From positions 19,816,500-19,880,499 of the forward strand of contig OZ038384.1 in NCBI GenBank assembly GCA_964036045.1: a DNA stretch of 64,000 nucleotides, written 5' to 3'. Numbering within the stretch: the first letter of the stretch is position 1; each line of letters begins with the position of its first letter. The notes under the pieces were generated by a model. It did not search any database. It was not told the DNA's origin and was given only the letters and a program-made list of their open reading frames with translations. Source of the DNA: Eutreptiella sp. 'Long Island Sound 2002' (Eukaryota > Euglenozoa > Euglenophyceae > Eutreptiales > Eutreptiaceae). This document shows positions 1 to 10,254 of this stretch, in pieces. Both the position numbers and the translations under genes were made by a program.

Positions 1-1790
1 TCCCCTTCTATTCTCAACTTACTGTCCTTGTCCTTCTTGTCCTCTGGCACCTTCGTGGTCCCGTTCTTCGTTCTTGTTCCTGTTTGCCTTGACTGATCTC
101 CCGCTTGTTCTTGCCGCCGCCGCGTCCTCCTCTTTGCGCAGCCCCGGACATTCCCAACCGGTGCTACTCGGTTCTTCCCCGGATGTCCCAGTCTATGGTG
201 TCTGCCCCCCGGATTTTCCAGTCTAGGGGGACCTGTTGCTTTGCCGCTGTTTCTTGCCCCGGATGTTCCATTCTGGGGTTGTGTGCCTTTCCGTCCTGGC
301 TGCCCCTGTCCTTGGCGGGTGTTATGGCTCTCTCCCCCTGCTGCTCCTTCATTTGCTGCCTGGTTTTCTCCTTGCATTCACAGCTGTCGCCGTCCGGGCC
401 GTTCATTCGTCCCCATCTCTTCTCGCCTTCCCCTCGGTCCTGGTCCCTTTCCCTTGCTCTTGATCTTTTTTGCCTTGGCCGCTTGTTCTTGCCGCCCCCT
501 CCTCGTTGCGCAGCCCCGGACGCGCCAATCCGGGGCTACTCGCTTCGCTCCCGGATGATCCAGTCCAGGGTTGCTGTCCACTACCCCCCGGATTTTCCAG
601 TCCAATCGGCCCTGCTGCCTGCCTGCTCATTCTTCCCCGGATGTTCCAGCTCGGGCTCCTTGCGCTTGTCTTCCTTTCTCTGCGGCCCCCCCGATACTCC
701 AGTCCAGGGAGCTCTGGTGCTTTGCTGCTTATTCCTGGCCTGCCCCGGATGTTTCAGTCCGTGGCACCGGGCCAACAATCCTTCTCCTACTTGCTTTTCA
801 GGTTGTCCCCTTCTGGGCCGCTCCTTCTACGCTTCTCTTCTCACCTCACTGACCTTGGCCTTCTTCTCCTCTCCCACCTTCGTGGTCCCGTTCCTTGTTC
901 TTGTTCTTGTTTGCCTTGAGTGATCTCTCGCTTGTTCTTGCAACCGCCGCGTCCTCCTCTTTGTGCAGCCCCGGACATTCCGATCCGGTGCTACTCGCTT
1001 TGTCCCCGGATGTTCCAGTCCAGGGTTTCCACCCCCAGGATGTTCCAGTCTAGGGGGCCCTGTTGCTTTGCCGCTGTTTCTTGCCCCGGATGGGCCAGTC
1101 GAGGGTTGCTTGTCCTTCCGTCCTGGCTGCCTCAGTCGTTGGCGGGCGTTCTGGCTGTCCCCCCCGGCTGCTCCTTCATCTGCTCCCCCTTCACCTTCGT
1201 GCATTGCCGGGTGTCCCTATCCAGGCGTTTCTTTCGTCCCCTTCCCTTCTCGCCTCTCTTGCCGTGGCCTTTTTCTCCTCTCCCTCCGTCTTGGTCCTGT
1301 TCTTTGCTCCTGATCTTGTTCCCCTGGGCTGCTTGTTCTTGCCGCCTCCCCCTCATTATACAGCCCCAGATGTTCCGATCCGCTTCTTCCCCAGATGGTC
1401 CAGTCCATGGTCTGTGCCTGTCCACTGGCCCCCGGATATTCCAGTCCAGTGGGCCCCGTATCTTGCCCGCTCATTCCTCGCCCGTTCTTCCAGTCCGGGC
1501 TCCTTGTGCTTGCCATCCCGTCTCCCCGGCCCCCTGTATGCTCCAGTCCACGGGGCCCTGGTGCTTTGTTGCTTGTTCCTGGCCCGGATGTTCCAGTCCG
1601 TGGCACCGGGCCCACTCCCCTCGAGCTGGACGATCCTTCTCTTTCTTGCTTCGCCGGGTGTCTCTGTCCGGGCCGCTCCGCTCCTCCGTCTCCTTCTCTT
1701 CTCAGCCCACTTTCCTTCTTCTCCCCCCCCCCCCTTCGTGGTCCCGTTCCTTGCTCTTTTTCTTGCTTGCCTTGACGGATCCCAAGAAAT
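1..1790. repeat. C/T-rich satellite, about 830-bp higher-order repeat
   Basis: The block is pyrimidine-rich on the plus strand. It repeats a core close to CCCCGGATGTTCCAGTC many times, often with small changes. A longer unit is also repeated: the landmark CTTCGTGGTCCCGTTC starts near 51, 878 and (partly) 1,734, giving periods of about 827 and 856 bp, and half-unit landmarks (CAGCCCCGGAC) lie between them. Long open frames here are by-products of the repeat and show no recognisable domain, so I do not call a gene. The array may continue to the left of the window. Confidence 0.75.
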
Positions 1791-2838
1791 TACTTCTGGT
1801 TTGCTCTCACTTGTGTTTGTTCCTTGTATATGTTTTTGAAAACCTTGCTGATTTTCAACAACTCGGAATGAACTCCACACAGAGGTAATGTAGAGCAAAT
1901 CCAGGCACCGGATCAATCAAATCAGGATAAGTCCTTCCGCAATCAAAACATGTGTAACAAAGAGGGGCTGCACATAGACAAATGGTGTAGAAACAAAATA
2001 GATGATTTTATGTGAAGACTGGCAAGACTCAGGCCACCAAGATACCACCAAGCACTTCATGTGCACTCTTTGGGATTAAATGGTGGTTAGGAATCTGGGG
2101 CATAGGAGTTAGGCCAGACACAGGATATGGCTTGGCCAGCTAGGCCAAGCAACTGAATTCAGAAAACGTTAAAAGGTAGAACCACAGAAAGTGGCAGAAT
2201 CAGTTGAGTATAGGGGTCTTGAGGTGGGGGACCACTAGGCTTAACCTACAAGGCCCTAGGCATGAAGTGCCTACTTTACCTCAGTATAACCTCCATGAAG
2301 GAAGATACCTCCGCTCAGTTGAGTGGTAGGGGTGAACTTCATGGAGGGCTGGGGTTATAACCCGGGTTACCTTGAGAAATTGTATTTTAACCTTCAAAAG
2401 AAAGACAAAAATGATTAAGTTAGTCTCAACATCAACAAAAGCTTTTAGGGGGGGCTCAGCCTGGATCAAGTCCCCCAGGAAAGACATGGCTGTGACTTTT
2501 TTTTTTTGAAACATTGCGGTTACCCGCCCAAATCATTCACAATTGCGGCCAACAGTCCGAAGCTCTGCCCTACTTATACATATACAGTGACTTTTTCTTA
2601 CCCCTCCCTGGAGTACTAGTTGATCAGGCTAGTAGGACCCGGGAAGATAGCTCAAATTTCTCAAACGTTACCTCAGAAAATGCATTACACCAGCCAAAGA
2701 CAGTCCCATCAGCTCATAGAAGCCTATCACACTGTAGGTACCCTTGAAAAACAGTGTAATGTACCGTGAATGATGTCCCTTTGATGGGGTATTCCTGAAA
2801 AGTCGCCAGCGTGCGGCGAGGACTTTTGGAAAAAAATT

Positions 2839-2915
2839 GGGGGTAGTGGGGGTTGAACCCAGGACTCCCTCCGTAGAGCACACATGCTTGCCCACAAGGG
2901 TACAGTCGAACACTC
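2839..2915 (-). other. tRNA-like segment in the B1 3' block
   Basis: Read on the minus strand, the segment ends in a T-arm-like stretch containing GGGTTCAACCCCC, which fits the Pol III B-box pattern GWTCRANNC. About 40 bases upstream is a D-arm-like stretch. The anticodon arm does not fold cleanly, so this is more likely a tRNA-derived relic or SINE head than a working tRNA. A related copy is at 35,100-35,172. Confidence 0.35.
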
Positions 2916-4144
2916 TAATGCGGAGGGCGATCGCGGTATAAATAGCGTCTTAGTAAACGTCCTGACCAAAGGCCAGGGCAGATCTATACTCCCAAAAGGA
3001 GGGCACAAAACTCCAGGAAACTTCAAAAAAGTAGAAAATGGAACCAACAGAGAGTGAATCCTGTGGTTTAGCGAAAGGGTTAGCAATTTAAGAAGTCAAA
3101 TCGCTAAAAAATGAGTAAAAAGACGTTAGAAATCGTCAAACTCAGGCCAAAACCTATAATCACAGACAAGCGCAACAGAAGCAGACTCCCAAAGGGGGTT
3201 GCGCAAGCGTAAACGGCTGCAGAAAGAGAAGGCATGAGCCGCGGTCTTTTAAGTTTCCAAAAGAAATTTTTGCACAGTTGCATCAAAAATGTTATAAACT
3301 TTAGGAAAAAGTATTGAACGGAAACCCACACCACAGAGCAGTTGAACAACCCACGTCTCAGGTATGTTAGGGTCATGTCACACGCATGCATTGCGCACAT
3401 GTTAGTAGTTTCGCTAAAACGCTAGGGTTGTCACCGTTGTGTTCGTTGGGGGTTTGGGCGTTCACTTTCCTTGCTCTGCACAGGTCAAAACGAAAATGAA
3501 AGGTATGTGTAACAAATGGAGGACGCAGCGCGCACGTAGGGTTAGTGTATGCGCTGTGCCCGCGATGCATGTGCCTGATCTAGGCATTCACACGTTGTGG
3601 CGCTTTCCCTGTGTCCCAATTCATTTTTCTCTTTTCTTCACAGGTCAGAAAGGAAAGTGCTTGCTCGTGCTCGTGTTGCCGTAGCGCTAAAACAGGGTTG
3701 CCTAGAACACGTAGGCTCGATTTGCGCTGTGCTGTTGTTCGCCATCCCTGTCCTTCTTCTGCAGGAAACAGGGTAAGAAGGGCATGCATGACACTGCATG
3801 CATTAATCTTTTAGAGCTGTTTACAACTCGCCGGAGGGTTGTTTAAACGCTTAGGGTCGTTTTGCGTTCCTGTTCCCTTCGGGACTCAAATAATGCGTGG
3901 TGATAATGCCTGGTTGAGTCACGCGCTGATTGGTTGCTGTGGGCTGAATGTAGGAGAAAAAGTATAGTCTCTCGCCTCCCTTTCCTTCATACACACGATG
4001 CATTAAAGGGATATAGGCCACGCGCAGTGCAAACGGTATAGCTCTTGGGCCACCCAGGGCAACTCAGGGCTTCGCCCTACGTTCTCTAAGAAAACGGGTG
4101 AAGTCTTTCAAGCTTGCCTGCTTGCGGCCTGGTTAGTGGACAGT

Positions 4145-4177
4145 GTATTATAGGTCAGCCTGGGAGACGTATAATAC
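4145..4177. repeat. Conserved inverted repeat, B1 copy
   Basis: GTATTATA (4,145-4,152) and TATAATAC (4,170-4,177) form an 8-bp perfect inverted repeat with a 17-base loop. The same arms and loop length occur in the B2 block at 36,262-36,294, although the loop sequence differs. Confidence 0.55.
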
Positions 4178-5480
4178 GTGGAGGCTGGCTTGGTTCCTCC
4201 GCCCCTAACCAGGTCTCATTTGCGTTCGCTTTACAGGTGGGAGAGGTCAGGGTGATTGGTGCAGCAGCAGTTGCCTTCGCGACTTTGGATTTTTTCTGCC
4301 CACGCTAAAAAGGGCACTGATCACACAATCAACAAACTGTACCTCAGCCTTGAGTGCGGAGGACAGTCCGACCTCTTCATGATACACGCTGTGCACGAAA
4401 CAGAGCACCCCTTCCCTCCAAGCCCTGACAGGGAAACGTGTGGAGACGTCCCTGTTGGGCCACAGTCGCTTAGTAGCGCTGTGTTCTCTTGCACTTTCAC
4501 AGGGAAGCTATTGGGGCTCGTGACATCTTTGTCATGACCACCCAGTAGCGTGTGTAGGGGTTAGGGTCAGCAAGCCTGGTAGGGACTGAGTGCGGTTGTG
4601 CTCACCCTGCCTTTGAAGGCTGGTGCTGGCATTAGTCAGTGTAGTGTAGTGGTGTCTCCTGTCCCGTGTGCTTTTCCTCGTGGGCAGGAGAGTGTGTTAG
4701 TTTTTGGCCCTCGGAAGAATGGGTGCTTTGTATGCCGTTAGCACACTTGGCCACCCCTCCCCTCTAGTAGGTAGGGCTTTTGCCGTCTTCCCCGAAGGAT
4801 AGGCGCCAGCACAGAAATTGGGCACAATATGAGTGGTAATAGTACCTGATTAGGACCTTCTGTCCGACGTCAGCGAAGACCGGTCTCCGGGAGCCACGCC
4901 GGCGAGTGAGGTGAGACACATACAGACATACGTAGCACACTTACAGGTATGGTAACCCAGTAAGGAAGGGTGGAACCCCATTGGTCTGGACCAGTCAGGG
5001 GTCCTAACCGTGGGCACGCTTGCACCCAAGGAGGGTGGACACACCTTGCTTCACTGCACCTTGCTTGTCATTCCCCCCTGGAGTAGAAAGACACCGCTCG
5101 TCGTTGGCTCCCCAAGGTCATTACATCAGGGCAGACCCCATGCAACACATGGTCAACAAGGCACACACTCGCTGGGTGGCTGCAAACCTGATAAGCGGCC
5201 ATCTGGCTCACGCTGGTAACCATAGGCATGGGACTGCAGGTCACAGCCAGGGCAGGTGCAGTGCTCCGGAAGCAGTGGTCTGGGCAAAGCCGATGGCCTT
5301 CGGCCAGGGAGTGGTTGTCACGGGGGCCTACCGATCCTGCCCTGCGATGCAATGCGGGGCAACTGTGACAGCTGCTCTCACACAGCTACACAGACCTATC
5401 TGCACAAGAGTGCTCACCGCCTCTGAGAGGTTGGAAGACCTTGAGGGTTAGAGAACAGTTAATAGATAGACAAAAGTAGA

Positions 5481-7932
5481 TTAGTTTTTCTTTTCCCGCT
5501 GGGACAGAGTCTCAGCAGGGGTTAGTAGTCGTCCCTCGTTGTGCTCAACGAGGTCGGAGCGAAAGATTGGGTTGATACATTCATCTGGCTGTATAAAGGC
5601 GGACATGCGTTTCCAGGTCACCTCAGATAGCCCATAGCCATCCCACAGGGTAAGGAATTCGGAGCCCTGTTTGTACTCGTGACGTGCAATACCTGCAACC
5701 ACGTAGTAGCCATTGACTGCCATCTCATCGGCAGTCATCTCTCTGATTTCGTCTGCCTCCTCAGGGCTGGCAGCGTTCTCTAGGTGGATGCGCTCGACCT
5801 CTCTATTAGACAGACGCCACTCGTCTCAGGACAGTTCGTCAGGCGAGTGGTAATGTCTCAGCTGCTTGGGGGCACACAGCAACTCCCCACCTAGGTGGGG
5901 GCTGCACCTCACATGGATCCTGGATCCATCTTTGTTTATAATACGATAAGGCCCAAAGTAGGGGTCCTGCAGACAGTTGCGGGGCCAAGTGGGCAATCGC
6001 AAATGGTGTACCAGCACAAGGTCCGGTGCCTTGAACGTCACAGGACGTCTCGTGCGGTTACGCCTAGTCAACTCACATTCTCGAACGTGTTTCAGGTTAG
6101 CTGTAGCCAGGTTAGCCAGGTCCTGCCTATGCTCCAGCCAATCACCTACAGGGCTCTTGTAGTCCTCAGGAAAAGGGGTTTTGAAGAACAACGCAGGACA
6201 CACCCCTTGAACAGTTCGTGTCAGGTATAGCCAGTTGAGGAACTCTCCTGAGATTTCATGGTTAGGACAGCCCAGCGTAACAGACGTACCCAGTCTTTGG
6301 TACGCTACTGCTTCATCAGAATCCTCTGTTTCTGCTCCAATACACGGTTCTTTCTCTCGCACAGAGGGTTAGAAGTGTGAGTGTAGGGCACACCTGTGGG
6401 CACATGGAAGTTCAGGGCGTCCAATACTCGCTTGTACCATCCGGTATCGCTCCGGATACGTACATCCTCGTCTGAGTGCACCTACTGAGGTGCCCCATAG
6501 TGTTCGAACCGTTGTTCAACAAACGTTTTCACAGTCTGCTCCCCTGTGATCTTTTTTCTGCAGGGGAATGCACGGGTGAAACGGGTTAGGCCACAGGTGA
6601 AAACCAAACAGCTGTCATAGCCACCAAACTTGGGCAGACCGTGGATGAAATCCACGTACAACAGAGAATTAGCACAGTAGGGGATAGGTAGACTGGAGAC
6701 CAGTCCCCGGTCACGTGAGTCACTCTGTTTGCTGGCGTGACAGCCACAGGAGTCCACTATGGACGGCATAGCAGCACGTAGCTCAACACAGGTTAGTGGG
6801 GAGTAGAAACGCTTCCTGAAAAAGTCAACAGACCTGTTGCACCCTGTGTGCCCAGAGCTGAGATGGGCCCACTGCAGGCAACGATCAAGTCTTACCTCAG
6901 GCACGACTATACGATCTTCATAGTACAGATATTGGTTATCTTTATACCAACGGTCGCCGTCTATCAGGCCTGCCTCTAGGCCATCACTGAGGGAGCTGAG
7001 TACGCATTTGTACGCAGCATGGTAGTCTCTCAGACTCCAGCCCTGCAGTACACCTGCAGTGCGCATGGATAATTCGGGCTGTATGTCCACGCGTTGAAAC
7101 GCCTCTTTTGCCAACGCCTCCGAGCTCTCACCTAGGAGGGCGTCGAAGTTGTTACCAGAGATATAGTCAGCCATCTCTTTCTTTATACCCTGGATATGGT
7201 GCACCGTCAGCCTGAACTGACTGAGGTAGGTCCACCATGGTTTTAGTTTCGCTTTTTCAGGAGGGGAACCATTCTGAAACGTTTTCACTGGCTCTTGGTC
7301 ACAAAGCCAGACGGTAGGGTTAATACCAAGTAGACGGGACTGAGAAGAAAGCACGAGCATCCCAGCCAGGAGTTCCTGGTTGTAGGTACTGTAGTAGGAT
7401 CGTGCTTGATTCCACTTCCAGTTCCAGTGACCAAGAGGTACCAGACACCATTCATTGGCAGGGTAATCATGCTTCAGGGTTCCATCGCGGTTCAGAGGTG
7501 AAGTTTGAAACTGGCAGTGAGACAACTCAACGGGGTTATGCTCCCGCCACTGGTATAGGCTACCAGCCCCCCCAAACATCACAGGCATCTGTGACGACTA
7601 TTATATCGGCCTTAGGGCGGGGTACCCCCTGGCAGTTGGTAGAGGAAGCTTTCTTCTTCAAGTGCTGGAAACAGGCCTCTTCCTTGTCGGTCCATCGCCA
7701 AGGATTGGTCTTTTTCCTAAGGTCGGTCAGGGGGGCTGATGAATACGTAAAATTGTGGATATGGCGCCGGTAAAAATTGCAGGCGGCAATGAAACTCCGC
7801 AAGTCGTGCAGACCCTTCTTAGGGTCGTCACATATCTGCATGTCTTGCAGGGGTTGCATCTTACATGCGGCTGGATTCCACCATCCATACCGGACATCAA
7901 AACCTAGATACTCCATCTCTTCACGCATGAAC
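5481..7932 (-). pseudogene. Gypsy family B pol remnant (RT C-terminus, RNase H, integrase), copy B1
   Basis: The minus strand encodes the C-terminal half of a Ty3/gypsy polyprotein in broken pieces. 7,928-7,560 carries the end of reverse transcriptase (LRSFIAACNFYRRHIHNF and a W-x-W segment). 7,588-6,482 carries the RNase H connection (CDQEPVKTF), a His/Cys integrase head (HLSSGH ... CGCHASK) and the integrase core start (YVDFIHGLP). 6,362-5,826 and 5,738-5,481 carry the integrase C-terminus. The breaks include a frame change near 7,580, an in-frame UAG at 6,482-6,484, and a UGA just below 5,830 where copy B2 has Trp. The N-terminal half is absent because element A1 abuts at 7,933. This copy is inactive. 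Confidence 0.85.
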
Positions 7933-10254
7933 TGAAGCCGGTTTGGACCCCCGTGACCATCTTTGGGTCACTTGGGGTGTGTATCTATGTGCCGGCAAGC
8001 CGCCATTGGCTGATATCATACTCTCCCATCCACCTGACCTAACCCGATGTGATAGTGTGATAGGTTTGGCCATTCCGGCTATGAGCGGCCATATTCAGTA
8101 CCGAGGCGCCGCCAGCTGAGATTTATATATCAGAATATCAGGAATCAACAGGGTTTTTTTATCATAGTGTTTCCGTGATTTTTCAGCCTTTCGTTCTGAT
8201 TGTCAATGTATCGGCGACTGTCAGTTGGCTCGCGATTTTGTGGTAACCGATTGGTTAACTGTTATTTACAGATATTTTGGCGGAAACCCCGATGAAGGGT
8301 CATAATTCATCAGTAAAGGGTTCGTTGCTTCCGCAATTTTCATATTATACACTCGCAAAATTAATCCTATTTTCTCAGACTTTCAGAATCAGATTTTCGA
8401 CTTCGACATCGCCGCACTTGATATGATGAATCTCGAGTGGTCATACATTTTTCCCCGATCACGAATCAACCTTTCTTTTGTTATCCCCTTCATTTTTCTT
8501 GGAGATATAGTCGAAACAAAAGTGATTCGTGAGACCACTTTGAAGAATCATATCTCCGGCTCACCGCGAGGAAGACCAATTTCGAGAACTGGGTTAGAAC
8601 TGCCTTAGTCTGAACTTAATTCAGCAAGCATCAAACGCCTTTGGTGTGTATCCATGCCCGGTGTAGCAAGGGATAATAGCCAAGAGGGTAGAAAGCTGTT
8701 TACAACTCTTGGGCCATGCAGCCCAATATTTCATTGCGACTTTCGAGTGTACCGCATGAGTGCTGGGGTTGCATAGAAACTTTCCTTGGGTTCCTACGTA
8801 GTTTTAACGTGAAATAATGTCCATGGAGGGGCATGGCATATCATGGTGGGAGCCACTTTTGGAGGGTATGTGTTATATGCATGGTATGTGCTTCGATATG
8901 CTCATTCCAATGTTATATATCTTCGTGTGGCCGAAGAGATGGCCCTGTCCCAATTGTGGAATTCAAAGCGCTAGACTAAGTCTACCGCGTATGTATTGCT
9001 CATGGTATGTTTGGCGAAGAGATCCATGAGTGCACTCCCATTTTCATGGGGCATGTAGATATGAGTGGCGAAGGTATCTCCATGCGCCTGATTGGGGATC
9101 CAAGTGGGGGAATTGTTCGCAAATGGTTCTAATCATTTGTATATTGAACCATGCGCGGATACCATGGGTGAGCATAGAGATATACTATCATGACAACTTT
9201 GTATTTGGACATATTTGCACGTTTTGACCTCATTTTATGCTCATTTTGTGTTTTATCTGCTCAACTGGTCGGCTAACAGTAAAGTGCGTAGAGATCTGTG
9301 AACTATGGTATGTTGCTTATATGTTGGCATATGCTTCGGTGTTGTACCTCACCATATGCCGGATCACGTGGTCACTTTGGTTTGGCACACGAGGCCTCAC
9401 AAAATTAGATCTCAAACGCATGAGCTGACTTGTGAAGCATGTCATGTACATAACCGGAGGGGTTTCGGAGCCAATGATGGGATATTCTTGGGCAGGGATC
9501 TTTGGTCTGAATCACCCTTGTATACTACTTTCGGGTTTGACACATGCATGGAGCGTTTGAATATTTGCCGTATGCATTTTTGAGTATATAATTGAATTTT
9601 GGGCATAATGGTGTGATTTGCCTGATTTTGCCATGCTGTGAGGTCATTTTCATGGGGCAGTTCTCCAAGCCCAATCAACTCCAAGTCCAACCAAGGTTAT
9701 GTCAGGGTAGGACATGGTCCTGACTGCCACCCTAGGCCATGACACGCCACCTCCCCTATTGGGCTAGGATTTAGAGGCTTGGGAGTGAACACATTTTTTG
9801 GGGTTTGTGTAGTGACTTTTGACACATGGCATTTAGCCATCTTATTTGACTGGGTTCAGGGCATCATGTTGGCGAGTCAAGGGAAGGTCTTGACTCCAGG
9901 GAATGAGGGGTCTATGGCTGTGATTGTGTACGTTTCCATTTTCCCCAACTTCGCTTTATTTGTGTTCATATGCCAATTTCCGGGCTTTCCTCCTTGGTGC
10001 ATCTCTTGTACATGCCCGCCACCGTGGGACGACCGGTGTGCTGAACGGAAGCCCGCAGTGTGGATTGGATTGTGGATTGGGTTATTGCTGTACTTGTGGG
10101 ATCTGGTTGATGTTCAGGGTTGAAGGAGGATTGTAACTTCTATGTTTTTGGACTTTGGGCCCTGGACTTTGAGATATGCAATCGCTGATTAGGAGCAAGT
10201 CAGCAGGGGTTACAGGCGGAAGGGGCACAGCAGGGGCCGGTCCTGGTAGGGACC
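7933..10254 (+). repeat. A1 5' LTR
   Basis: It starts TGAAGCCGG and matches 18,684-21,030 closely throughout. It is long for a gypsy LTR. A TATA-like stretch (TTTATATATC) lies near 8,121 in this copy and near 18,872 in the other, which could mark the promoter. The last roughly 80 bases overlap the open frame of gag. No coding frame inside the LTR is credible. Confidence 0.85.

Larger units (their letters stand above)
1841..5480 (-). repeat. 3' non-coding block of gypsy family B, copy B1
   Basis: This 3.6-kb stretch follows the B1 pol stop on the minus strand. It is matched along most of its length by 34,160-37,462, which lies in the same place relative to the B2 pol end. Shared landmarks include a purine/pyrimidine block near 2,000, a tRNA-like segment, an inverted repeat near 4,150 and the segment around 5,020. 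It probably contains the 3' LTR and 3' untranslated region of family B, but I could not fix LTR ends because no second LTR of the same copy is in view. No coding frame in it is convincing. Confidence 0.6.

Noticed and set aside
105-1888. Two consecutive plus-strand open frames of 272 and 322 codons with similar sequence
   Set aside because: Their similarity follows from the satellite period, and several frames on both strands are open equally long. No domain or codon signal supports a protein.
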